Source: a virus. From it: a stretch of DNA of 22,784 bases. Shown here piece after piece: positions 12,359 through 20,893 of this stretch. A program made the position numbers and the translations under genes. Where the stretch lies: IMG/VR virus record IMGVR_UViG_3300031951_001274, positions 1 to 22,784 of that record, one strand, 5' to 3'. Position 1 is the first letter of the stretch; each line of letters begins with the position of its first letter. The notes under the pieces are model-generated. The model did no database searches, had not been told where the DNA came from, and worked only from the letters and a program-made list of their open reading frames with translations.

Positions 12359-15300
12359 CTATTCTCCAATCAAACCATCAAATAGGCTCCAGTAAAGAGA
12401 CACAGCATTAGGGTTTTCCCCTGCCGTAACCTTTAGGAACTCGCGTATATCGTCCTTCATCATTCTCTTGCGGTCTGCATCAGACTGAGAGGAACCCTGG
12501 ATGGAATCAACGCCAGCCTGGTATTCGTCATACTTATAAATCATTGTTGCAAAGATTTCACCTAGAGCCTTGTCTGGTGATTTACCATTGTAAACAACAT
12601 CGCGTAAGTCATCAAGTGCCTCTTTTTTCATAGCAACAACTGACTCTGGTGGATAAAGTTCTGCAGCCAGTAATGGGTATTGCTTCATAAAAGCATTCTT
12701 TTCAATTGCCCACTGGTCGCGGAGGTCTTTTCTACCTTGAACGCTATCGGAGTTGCTGATTGCATCATCATAGAATTCTTTACGAACTGTGTACTGCTGC
12801 TTTCCAGATGCTACTGAAGCCTGGCGAAGGAAGTCTTCTAAATCCTTGTTCTTAATAAAGCCTTCAGACTTAAGGTAAGAATATGCAGCCAAGTCATTCT
12901 TTCCATTAACAGGAACAAAAAATGCTGCTGCTTGCTTATTGTTAAGCACTAAATCTTTGTTATTACGAACAAAGTCGGCCGCCTCTAGGGTCTTCTGGAA
13001 GGATGCTATAGTGCCAGTATCTGTCTTTGATACGGCATATACAGCCTTATCTGGATAGAACTGTACAAAACGCATATAAGCCTTGCTGTATGCCTCTGGG
13101 TCACCAGCAAAAGTCTCAAGTAGTTTGATAAATTCTGAGTCCCAACTAAAGGCTCCAGCGTTAATCATTTCCTTAGGAACATCTTTGTTGGCAAATACTT
13201 GCACAGAGGCAGGTGCCATAAGGCCCAGACCAAAGCGGATAACCATAATGTTCATTGCTTGCTTCATCACAAAATCTAAGAACGGGTTAACATCTGAACC
13301 CTCTTTAGGACCCTTGCCTAGTGAGATACCTAGACGCATAGCCTGAACTGCAGCAGATGCTTTCTGTTCAGTAAGAAGTTCATTGCTGCCAACAATATCA
13401 ATCATACGTTGTATGTTAATCGGTGCAACCTTACGCCAAAATGCCTGGTCTTTTCTACCACCAGTAAGAATTGGCTCAACATCTTTAATCCACTCTCCCA
13501 CAATAGGAAGATTCTGCAGCATAATCAAAGGAACGCTAACTAAAGGTCCACCAATACGTGGTGCTGCAGATTCTGGGTCAAGAGATGGTGTTAGCATCTT
13601 TACATATCCACCAAAGTTTACTGGTAGTGGATTATATGTTGGGAATCCGAGTCGTTGAAACACTGAATTATTCATAATAACGCTAAGAACGTCATCACCT
13701 GGATAGGTAAAGTAGAGTTGACCTCGTGAATCTTTGTGAACGAATCCAGAATGCTGGAAAGTTTGGTTCAATATAGCAATACGCTGGATGGCCATAGGTT
13801 CGTACTTAGCGATACGGCTAGCACGACGCCAGAAGTCCTCTGTAGCACGATAGTAGCGACCAAAGTTACGTATATTAAACGCAAGGTTTGTGCGAACATC
13901 TGAGTTATCTACGAAAGACAGCGTACGCATACGGGCTAGAGTAAGAGCCTCTTCGTGCACCTGATTCTTTACAAGAAGTTCTGCTGCCTCACGGCTAATT
14001 CCATCACCGATAAATGATTCGATAAGATTTGATTGACGCTTAAGCAACTGCTCACGGTACATTACATAGTTTCCGTAAAGAATGGGCTCACGGTCTAGTA
14101 GCGCAATCTGGCGACCAATCCAAGCGTAGCCATTCTTCATTACTCGGTCAATAAGTTGTGGTGCCTCACCTGCTTGGTAAGGAATAAGTTCACGGCCAAG
14201 GACCATTTTAGGCTTATCAAAGCCTTCCTCGTACTTAGCCAACTGAGAAAAGTCAAAACTAGAGATACCACCACTAACTTTAATTTCTTCAATCAACTTA
14301 AGGTTTAAGCGACCAGAGTAATCACGAAGGGCGTTAGTTGAATCTACATAGATACGCTTAGCAAAGCCTTCTGGCCCAAGAGCCTTGTATAGAGCAAATC
14401 GCTTGGCTAGTGTATTTCCCTTGCCTTCAATAAACTTTACTAAGGTTTCGATAACATCTTCTTCTTTGCGAGCAATGTTTGTAAATACAATCTGCCCAAA
14501 GATATTCTTTTTGCCAACAGTATTCTGTAAGTCAAGGTACCAGTTGAGAAGATACTCTGGACGGTCATAGCGAATCTGTGAAAATACTGATTGAAATTTC
14601 TGGTCTTTAATCATTTCAAGAATTTGAGGATTCTCTGTAAGAGATGGTCCATACTGGCGCAGACTGTTTGCTGTTTGCTCACCAATATCTAACTTGAACT
14701 CAGCACGGGTGGCAGCACCATTGATTTCATCAGTAACAACTTGTCCATTATTACGAACAAAGTCCTCTGCATATTCAGCAATACGTGCGCCTTTGGCTGT
14801 GCGGAGAAATTCTGGCTTAAATCTGTCATTAAGGACAGCCCTACCTACAGCAATAGCCATTGCCTCAGGGTCATCTGCAAACTTAAGAAGTTCTTCACGT
14901 GTGTACATAGTCTTCATAATCTTGTACACTTGACGTGAGACGAGTCCTAGTGGACTAAACTCTACTTCTCTTTCTCCTATGATGGTTTTCTTTCCACCAG
15001 GGAGTGTTGCCTTACGAATTTGTTGAGAAATTAAGCGTCCAGAAATATATTCTGAAACACCCTTAAGGCCATTGATAAGTCCGTATGTACCAACTTCTTC
15101 AATAGAGGTACGAAGTCCTAGACGTGGGTAAAGATTAAGAAATGACCAGACATCCACAGTCTTCTGCGAAATGACTGACTCACCAACTCTGCCAGTGATA
15201 GAAGAGAAAATGTTTCCTTTAAGTTCAAAACGGCGAAGGTCAACAAGGTTTGGCATATAGCGCTTGTTTGATAACTGATAGGCACGCACAGCGTACTGTG

Positions 15301-17782
15301 CTCCATCTAGTTCTGCTGCATTAAAAACTTCTAGTTCTACTGGGCGTACATCTTCAAGGACGGCTTTAATTTCTTTCTTAGCCATCTTAGTCTTGTATAG
15401 CATCCCGCCCATAATTGCAAGCGACTTATCAAGTTCTTTAACAACAGAATCAATTGTTGCCGCTTCTTCAGGAGTAACCCCTGCTTTTTTGCGACCAAGA
15501 AGACCCTTTTTAACATCCTTAATTTCTTTGATGTCTGCAATCATCTCGCGCATTTCTGCGCCAGTAGAGGCTGCAAGGCGCGAAGCGATTCCCTCGGCAC
15601 CTGCTGTTTCTGTAACCTGGTCTACAATCTTACGAATACCTTCAGGTGCTGTAATTTCACCTGCTGTAGTAGTACGCAAGATGCGAGTAAACTCGTCAAG
15701 GTTAAGTGCTGACTGGTTGACTGAGTAAAGTTCTTTGCTCATTACGTCAATGTTATCTAGGAACTTACGACCATTTTCGGTAAGGTCAAAGCCCATACCA
15801 ACGCCCATAGTCTTAAGTAAGCCCTTGTACATAAGAAGGCGTTCGCCCTCTGTAGCACCAATCCAGGCAATGCGAAATACTGAAGCGTTGTGCTTGTCAA
15901 TTACTGTACGAGCAAGACGATAAACCTGGTCTGCACTTGAAGCGTCATCAAGAGAAATCATTCTGTCAAGTTTTGGGGCAATAGAAAGTTGACGAGAAAT
16001 TGCTCTATCCAAGATTGCATCTACGCTTCTATCTTTAGCGACAAAGCCCTTAAATTTTTCTGATATACCAGCGCGGCCTGCAAGGACGCGAGTGTCTTCT
16101 ATAAAGCCAAGTTTTTCTGCCCAAACATTCGGACCCTCTTCAATGACTTTTGCAATGTCTGCGATACTTTCTGGAAGTTCTCCAACGCGGTAGCGTTCGA
16201 TTCCAATACCCTTACCAACTGCATCCTTTGTCCAGTCTTTAATTGAACGAGCCACAGAGTAGCGCGGGATTAAAGGTGTACGACGGATGCCAGCATTACC
16301 GCGCATCATATCGTTAACAATGTCACCACTTACAAAGAACTTAAGTGCAGTATCTGCATCTTTGATATTCGGTGCCATATAGAGTGCAACGTCTGTACTG
16401 ATTTCAGGGTATCTCTCAGTAATCCGAGTAAGGACATCTGCCTTTTGCGCTATTGTGCCAGACTGATACTTCTGGAATAGGTTGCCAAGATTGTCCCAGT
16501 ATTTGCGAACAGTGCGCTTCTTCCAAGCCTTTTCAAGGTTACGTGGGTCTTCGCCCATCTTAATAAGACCAAATCGTGCTGCGTCAGTTGAACGCTTTAC
16601 TTTGCCACCAATAATAATTGGGTCAAAAAGAAATGTTACTGCAGTGTCAACTGTTCCAGAGATTGCACTAAATAACTTTTGCGATACTCCATCGCCGCCT
16701 ATAGGTCCCTTCACGGTAGATGGAGAGATTGTCGCTGTAGTGCCAACTGAATCAGAAAGTTCAATAAAGAATTTCTGTGACGCATCATCGCCTGCTAGGG
16801 CTTTCTCTGCTTGAAATGGAAACATATTGAAAAGGTTACGGGCAAGGTCGCGTCCTGGAGAGATTTTTGCATTAGAGTACTGGGCAACAATCTTACCAAG
16901 TTCTTTTTCTATCTCTTGGTCTTCTGGTTTACCAGATGAGTAGCGATTAACAATGTCTAGTTTTGCTGGGTCGGCAAGGATTTCCTCCCAGTAATCAAAG
17001 AAATTGCCTTTTTTGGCAAGAATTTTTCCAAGAAATGCCATTTCTGGTGTAGTTGATTTATCAACCTTTTCTACTTCAATCCTGTCAAATACATTTTCTC
17101 GGTCAGCAGCCTGTTCCCAATACTTCTTCCAAGTTTTAGAATTGTCTGTTGGAAGAGCATCTCTACCGCCAGGCAGAAGTTCTTTGAAACCTTCGTAAAT
17201 AAATTTACCGTATGTTCCAAGAGTGCCTTCGCCTTCAATTTCGGCAAGTTTCTGTGCAGTATATGGTTGCTTAATTGTTTTAATCTGTGGACGTAGTGCT
17301 GTTTCTAAAGCGCTACCAACTGCAGTTGTTACACCGCTTTTTTGTGCTCCAGCATAGGTTCCCTTGATAGCCCCAATCATTGGTGTTATAGATATGGCAG
17401 AGCCTACATCACCTAAAGAAACTTTTTTATCTCGGCCAGTTTCCATACCAATGATTTGTTTTCCAAAATCAATTACGGTAGATGTAGAATACCAAAGAGA
17501 AGACTTTACTCCACCTATAAAGTTTCCAAAAAAACCTTTATCTTGTTCTTGGTATTTAGGGTCAAAGACATAGTTCAAGGCATCGCGGTACTCTCCTGGA
17601 AGAGCATTAAAAGAACGATAAGCCTCATTCTGTGGCAAAGTTGTTAAGTAGTCGTGAGTCTTTCTTAACTCGGCAAAAGCAGCCATATTTGCTTTTTCTT
17701 GTGCTGACAAATTTGCCTGTGCTGAAGCGGTTGCTAAACCAGGAGATAACTCTGCAATTTTATTTAATGGTTTTTTAATCAT
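12359..17782 (-). CDS. Giant putative internal/ejected virion protein (1807 aa)
   Basis: This is the largest gene of the window, starting at a TAATG overlap with GAGGT upstream. The 1807-residue product is mostly helical and charged, with no signal peptide. Hydrophobic, glycine-rich segments that might touch membranes occur near 85-110 (NFIGGVKSSLWYS), 130-150 (VGSAISITPMIGAIKGTYAG), ~378-388 (VTFLFDPIIIGG), ~1407-1428 (PLVSVPLIMLQNLPIVGEW) and ~1510-1527 (NIMVIRFGLGLMAPASVQV). A block at ~1300-1320 (NIRNFGRYYRATEDFWRRAS) looks like a conserved motif of very large phage polyproteins. I find no polymerase, protease, kinase or lysozyme signature. Size, location between portal and capsid, and companion genes suggest a protein packaged in the head and ejected with DNA. 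The function is not established. Confidence 0.72.
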   Translation of the reverse strand: MIKKPLNKIAELSPGLATASAQANLSAQEKANMAAFAELRKTHDYLTTLPQNEAYRSFNALPGEYRDALNYVFDPKYQEQDKGFFGNFIGGVKSSLWYSTSTVIDFGKQIIGMETGRDKKVSLGDVGSAISITPMIGAIKGTYAGAQKSGVTTAVGSALETALRPQIKTIKQPYTAQKLAEIEGEGTLGTYGKFIYEGFKELLPGGRDALPTDNSKTWKKYWEQAADRENVFDRIEVEKVDKSTTPEMAFLGKILAKKGNFFDYWEEILADPAKLDIVNRYSSGKPEDQEIEKELGKIVAQYSNAKISPGRDLARNLFNMFPFQAEKALAGDDASQKFFIELSDSVGTTATISPSTVKGPIGGDGVSQKLFSAISGTVDTAVTFLFDPIIIGGKVKRSTDAARFGLIKMGEDPRNLEKAWKKRTVRKYWDNLGNLFQKYQSGTIAQKADVLTRITERYPEISTDVALYMAPNIKDADTALKFFVSGDIVNDMMRGNAGIRRTPLIPRYSVARSIKDWTKDAVGKGIGIERYRVGELPESIADIAKVIEEGPNVWAEKLGFIEDTRVLAGRAGISEKFKGFVAKDRSVDAILDRAISRQLSIAPKLDRMISLDDASSADQVYRLARTVIDKHNASVFRIAWIGATEGERLLMYKGLLKTMGVGMGFDLTENGRKFLDNIDVMSKELYSVNQSALNLDEFTRILRTTTAGEITAPEGIRKIVDQVTETAGAEGIASRLAASTGAEMREMIADIKEIKDVKKGLLGRKKAGVTPEEAATIDSVVKELDKSLAIMGGMLYKTKMAKKEIKAVLEDVRPVELEVFNAAELDGAQYAVRAYQLSNKRYMPNLVDLRRFELKGNIFSSITGRVGESVISQKTVDVWSFLNLYPRLGLRTSIEEVGTYGLINGLKGVSEYISGRLISQQIRKATLPGGKKTIIGEREVEFSPLGLVSRQVYKIMKTMYTREELLKFADDPEAMAIAVGRAVLNDRFKPEFLRTAKGARIAEYAEDFVRNNGQVVTDEINGAATRAEFKLDIGEQTANSLRQYGPSLTENPQILEMIKDQKFQSVFSQIRYDRPEYLLNWYLDLQNTVGKKNIFGQIVFTNIARKEEDVIETLVKFIEGKGNTLAKRFALYKALGPEGFAKRIYVDSTNALRDYSGRLNLKLIEEIKVSGGISSFDFSQLAKYEEGFDKPKMVLGRELIPYQAGEAPQLIDRVMKNGYAWIGRQIALLDREPILYGNYVMYREQLLKRQSNLIESFIGDGISREAAELLVKNQVHEEALTLARMRTLSFVDNSDVRTNLAFNIRNFGRYYRATEDFWRRASRIAKYEPMAIQRIAILNQTFQHSGFVHKDSRGQLYFTYPGDDVLSVIMNNSVFQRLGFPTYNPLPVNFGGYVKMLTPSLDPESAAPRIGGPLVSVPLIMLQNLPIVGEWIKDVEPILTGGRKDQAFWRKVAPINIQRMIDIVGSNELLTEQKASAAVQAMRLGISLGKGPKEGSDVNPFLDFVMKQAMNIMVIRFGLGLMAPASVQVFANKDVPKEMINAGAFSWDSEFIKLLETFAGDPEAYSKAYMRFVQFYPDKAVYAVSKTDTGTIASFQKTLEAADFVRNNKDLVLNNKQAAAFFVPVNGKNDLAAYSYLKSEGFIKNKDLEDFLRQASVASGKQQYTVRKEFYDDAISNSDSVQGRKDLRDQWAIEKNAFMKQYPLLAAELYPPESVVAMKKEALDDLRDVVYNGKSPDKALGEIFATMIYKYDEYQAGVDSIQGSSQSDADRKRMMKDDIREFLKVTAGENPNAVSLYWSLFDGLIGE

Positions 17783-18216
17783 TAAAGACCTCGTGATGCA
17801 ACAAAATCGTATAGTTCCTGAACTTCTCCAGTTGGGTCCATATCAATCATTGATGCAAGAATCTCTGAAAGAGAACGCTCACGAGGTAGGTTAAGTGCTT
17901 CAGAACCTGCACCAGGGCCAAAGTCAACACCACTTGTAATTGGTTCATCTGGACGCTCTGTAGGGGCTGTAAGAGGTGTAATTGCTGGCATACCAGGAAT
18001 ATCCATAGGCATTTCTTTAGCAGCACCGCGACGTGTTGTACCTGCCATAGGTGCAGACTGCTGCTGTTGCATAGTTGCCTGACCCTCTCCGTAAGCCATA
18101 CCTGAGATGTAGCGTGCTGGTTGTGTACCAGATTGTCCATTGCCACCAGTTGCTGAGATGTTAGCAGGATTATTCTGCGGTGCTGTTGGACGCATTCCGC
18201 CTCTATTTTCTGCCAT
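17782..18216 (-). CDS. Low-complexity virion-region protein (144 aa), unknown function
   Basis: The first ~100 residues are Gly/Pro/Gln/Ala-rich and probably disordered (MAENRGGMRPTAPQNNPANI, then a Gln run at about 50-53). The final ~30 residues form a helix with acidic character (RSLSEILASMIDMDPTGEVQ, then ELYDFVASRGL). A disordered chain with a short helical end is seen in scaffold-like adaptors, cargo-targeting or assembly-tethering proteins, but nothing specific is recognised. It starts after AGGGAG and its stop overlaps the start of the giant gene (TAATG), so both are probably made in linked amounts. It might chaperone or anchor the giant protein; that is a guess from context. Confidence 0.8.
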   Translation of the reverse strand: MAENRGGMRPTAPQNNPANISATGGNGQSGTQPARYISGMAYGEGQATMQQQQSAPMAGTTRRGAAKEMPMDIPGMPAITPLTAPTERPDEPITSGVDFGPGAGSEALNLPRERSLSEILASMIDMDPTGEVQELYDFVASRGL

Positions 18217-18226
18217 TTATTTCTCC

Positions 18227-18769
18227 CTACTTAGTGTGCTTAAATTGTACTTTTGAGTAATACGGAGCAGCAGTAAATGCTGACACCTTAGCCGCTATCT
18301 CCATCGCTTCGTAAGCATCTGCTCCCGCGTGGATTGCACCTATTGCATACGCTGCGCCAGAGCCTGTTGCGTAGACTCCATCGGCATTACGGCTGACAGA
18401 TAGGTCATCATCAATATCAAAGATTTCTCCGCAGACTGCAATCAAGAATTGAAAGCGTTGCTCTGATTTCGGTTCATCAAAGTTAAAACCATTTGATGAT
18501 AAACACTTGCGGAGAGATGGCATTACCTTTGCAATCATAAAATGATAAAGGTCTTCTTTGTCTTGTTTAGCAGGAACTGGAGGTTCCCATATATGTTGTG
18601 CTACATCACAGGGCAGGACTTCTCCTGACCCAGCGATTAAAAAGTGTCCCCGTTCAGCAATCTTCTTTACGTCAGGATGTGAAAATATCTTTCCACTGTC
18701 ATCTGTAGTTTGACTGTCTGCAACAATAACGCAATCTTTTTCGTACTGTAATCCTATAATCGTTGTCAT
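18227..18769 (-). CDS. HslV/proteasome-beta-like Ntn-hydrolase (putative phage protease)
   Basis: The 180-residue product begins MTTIIGLQYEKDCVIVADSQ. After removal of Met, Thr becomes residue 1, and Asp falls at mature position 17, as in HslV. Paired lysines at mature 34-35 (HPDVKKI) match the catalytic Lys33 region (NVKK in HslV). IAGSGE (45-50) corresponds to the conserved strand-turn with Gly47. The segment VYATGSGAAYAIGAIHAG (132-149) matches the 'IGSG..YA..A' Ser-bearing loop of HslV/beta subunits. An 'EIAAKVSAFTAAPYYSKVQF' end parallels the HslV C-terminal helix and strand. Length agrees with HslV (~175). No ATPase partner (HslU-like) lies in the window. The gene sits right after the portal, the usual slot of prohead proteases, so capsid maturation is the leading hypothesis. 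The alternative is modulation of host proteolysis. Confidence 0.85.
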   Translation of the reverse strand: MTTIIGLQYEKDCVIVADSQTTDDSGKIFSHPDVKKIAERGHFLIAGSGEVLPCDVAQHIWEPPVPAKQDKEDLYHFMIAKVMPSLRKCLSSNGFNFDEPKSEQRFQFLIAVCGEIFDIDDDLSVSRNADGVYATGSGAAYAIGAIHAGADAYEAMEIAAKVSAFTAAPYYSKVQFKHTK

Positions 18770-18779
18770 TGTCCCCTGC
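18770..18779 (-). promoter_or_regulatory. AGGGGACA-type leader before the Ntn-hydrolase start
   Basis: The minus strand reads GCAGGGGACA directly before the ATG at 18769. It shares AGGGGACAATG with the glycosyltransferase and nearly so with the cysteine-rich gene. AAGG just upstream might supply an alternative Shine-Dalgarno. Confidence 0.55.
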
Positions 18780-18784
18780 CTTCA

Positions 18785-20563
18785 TTATCCTCTGGTTACT
18801 GCTCTTGCGTTAGCAGCACCTGATGCTGAAAGACTAGAAAGGATTGTTTGAATATCTGGTGCTGCTTGTGGTGCTTCTATTGGTGCTCCACCTTGTTCGG
18901 TAGGAGCGCCTCCTGCTGGAACGCCTTCGGGAGCAGGGGACGGTTGCTCAACCATTTGTGGTGCCCCAGCAGGAGGAACTTGTTGCTGCGGAGCGAATGT
19001 GGCTTCAATAGCATCTTCTAATGCAACACCCTTTTGACGAGCCTTGATAACCGCAGCAATTTTACGGACCACCTCTGAAGCATCTTGTCCCTGAGTTGCC
19101 ATTTGTGGAATAGCCTGTGAGAAGGCTGTTAGTGAACCAAGAAGCGAAGAACGCATCTGTTCAATTTCAATCTTTTCAAGTTCTTGTGTGACGTTAACTG
19201 TGAATGGAAGTTCACGCATAGCCATATCCTTGGAGATAAGACCGCCACCCAAAGCCTGTAGCATAAAAATAAGACCCTGTGCTGGGTTAAGACCAGCGAG
19301 CATTCCGTAGCGAACATCGGCTGAGTAGTCGCCCTTAATGTCTTTGCCTGGACGGTATGTGATTTCGTAAGGTGAACCAGAATCAACACCACGAATGGTC
19401 TTCTCTTCTGGATAGATTACTTCATCTGCCTCAAAGCAGAGGCTAATAACATCGCGTAGTGCTGCTGCAAAGATTGCTTGAGCAGACTTAACTTGGGTAT
19501 CAAATGCACCCATAAGTGCCTGTACGCCTTGTCCAGTGACGATAGAGGCATCAATGTTTCCAGTACGCGATTCTGGATAGCGTGAGCCAACACGCAATTC
19601 TTGGTTAAGTACTTCTTGTTCGGTGAATGCTCCTGCTGGAATGTTTAGTTCCACACGGCGTACACCTGCTGGGTTTGCTGTGCGGATGACAGCATCTCCA
19701 CCGAGTTGCAATTCCTGAACATCGTTAGGAAGTACAATTGGTGACTGAACAGATTTCTCTGCTGCCTCCATAGCAAGCAACGCAAAGCGGTTACGTAGTA
19801 ACTGGATGCCAAGTACGTCATCAAATTGTCCACGTAGTTCGCCATCAATAGATGGCTTACGTGCAACAACAATCATCATCTTACCAAGTGGATTAGCAGC
19901 CTTTGATAAGACTAGGTTGTCCTTTGTTGGAAGAAAAATGATTGACTGGTCTTTGTCATAATAGCGAATCATCTCAATCTGAGCGTTGAGGTCCTGCTTG
20001 TAGCCGTAGCCACCAAGAAGTTCTCTTTCATACTCAGGAAATTGTGAGACCAATTCGCCTAGTGTCATTACATATCGCTTAGCGAATGCAACGCAACGTC
20101 CGTAGCGGTCAAATTCTGGGTAAGCCCCAATTGGATTTTCTACGCGGATACGTGGCATTTTTGCTTCTTCGTCTAATTCAATGATGAATGGGACGAAACC
20201 GTAGGTGAGATACCAGTCAGCACCTGAGTACATATGTACTGCTAGGTCTGAGTGGTTGAAGTAGTTAGAGGCAATACGAGTACGCTTGTCAGCGAACTGG
20301 CGTGCCTTATCTGAAACTTGATTTGCTGCCGAGCAGTTGACTGCTGGCAGTGGTGCCATAACCTCAGAGAGGTCACGAGCAACGATGTCAATAAAGTTTG
20401 CTACTACGTTTGCATCTACGCCGTCGGGGAAGAAGTCTGGGTAGACCTCAGCGATTTTGCCTTTACGGACAGCAAGGACGTCAAGGTTGCGAGCATCACG
20501 CTCATTGTTGCGGTAGCGCATTGACAGTACTCGCGCTGCAACCTGTTCCATTGATAGTGCCAT
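18785..20563 (-). CDS. Portal protein (592 aa)
   Basis: This 592-residue protein lies between the terminase and the capsid genes. It shows the portal pattern: an N-terminal helical segment, then RIASNYFNHSDLAVHMYSGA followed by DWYLTYGFVPFIIELDEEAK. The wing-type block RIRVENPIGAYPEFDRYGRC comes next. A long helix-rich stem part follows (LLRNRFALLAMEAAEKSVQS; VKSAQAIFAAALRDVISLCF), and a Pro/Ala/Gln-rich disordered tail (about 525-580) ends the chain. It forms the dodecameric ring through which DNA is packaged and ejected and on which the tail assembles. The start is supported by AGGATAACAATG. The C-terminal extension is longer and more proline-rich than in the simplest portals and may bind internal proteins. 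Confidence 0.88.
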   Translation of the reverse strand: MALSMEQVAARVLSMRYRNNERDARNLDVLAVRKGKIAEVYPDFFPDGVDANVVANFIDIVARDLSEVMAPLPAVNCSAANQVSDKARQFADKRTRIASNYFNHSDLAVHMYSGADWYLTYGFVPFIIELDEEAKMPRIRVENPIGAYPEFDRYGRCVAFAKRYVMTLGELVSQFPEYERELLGGYGYKQDLNAQIEMIRYYDKDQSIIFLPTKDNLVLSKAANPLGKMMIVVARKPSIDGELRGQFDDVLGIQLLRNRFALLAMEAAEKSVQSPIVLPNDVQELQLGGDAVIRTANPAGVRRVELNIPAGAFTEQEVLNQELRVGSRYPESRTGNIDASIVTGQGVQALMGAFDTQVKSAQAIFAAALRDVISLCFEADEVIYPEEKTIRGVDSGSPYEITYRPGKDIKGDYSADVRYGMLAGLNPAQGLIFMLQALGGGLISKDMAMRELPFTVNVTQELEKIEIEQMRSSLLGSLTAFSQAIPQMATQGQDASEVVRKIAAVIKARQKGVALEDAIEATFAPQQQVPPAGAPQMVEQPSPAPEGVPAGGAPTEQGGAPIEAPQAAPDIQTILSSLSASGAANARAVTRG

Positions 20564-20587
20564 TGTTATCCTAACGTTTGATTAAAA

Positions 20588-20893
20588 TTATTTGTTTACG
20601 TTACCGCGAAGCCCAGCGCCGCCGCCGAAGCCCATACCGCCGCGCATACCGCCACCGCGAGCAACGCCACCTGCGCCTGCAATTTTACGAGGTTTAGTTG
20701 ATGCTGGGCGGGAAGCGCCTGCACTTTTTGTTTTTGCACGCTTGGCAAGTTCTGATGCAAACGCAGCGGCTTGCTTTTTTTCTGCTAATGCTTTCATTGC
20801 TTCTGCTTTAACAGCATTATTCTTAGCACGTGTTTCTGCAATAAGTTTCTTTTGACGTGCTGCTGATTCTGGGCTTAACGGTCCGCGTCCCAT
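20588..20893 (-). CDS. Small basic protein with RGG-type tail (101 aa)
   Basis: The N-terminal ~60 residues are an alanine/lysine-rich helix (ESAARQKKLIAETRAKNNAV and on). A Ser/Pro/Arg linker and a Gly/Arg/Met tail with RGGGMRGGMGFGGGAGLRGN follow. The tail element RGGGMRGG recurs in the 106-residue protein at 6860-7180, with 19 identical bases. The composition suggests nucleic-acid binding. Its position between terminase and portal could hint at a packaging accessory or a small-terminase-like role, though no helix-turn-helix is recognised and I would not call it TerS. The start overlaps the previous stop (TAATG). Confidence 0.82.
   Translation of the reverse strand: MGRGPLSPESAARQKKLIAETRAKNNAVKAEAMKALAEKKQAAAFASELAKRAKTKSAGASRPASTKPRKIAGAGGVARGGGMRGGMGFGGGAGLRGNVNK
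20643..20661 (-). repeat. 19-base direct repeat encoding RGGGMRG, copy 2
   Basis: Identical to 6906-6924 over 19 bases, in the same coding frame, at a distance of about 13.7 kb. Confidence 0.8.

Noticed and set aside
12358-12369. Upstream TTG start for the 405-residue gene
   Set aside because: It would overlap the end of the giant gene. The ATG at 12357 has GGAG at the right distance and follows the giant gene's stop by one base.
12359-17782. Giant protein as a packaged RNA polymerase, as in N4-like phages
   Set aside because: The capsid protein resembles the N4 family, so I looked for single-subunit polymerase motifs (paired catalytic Asp, Arg-Lys-Tyr-Gly block) and for the DxDxD block of multi-subunit-type enzymes, and saw none.
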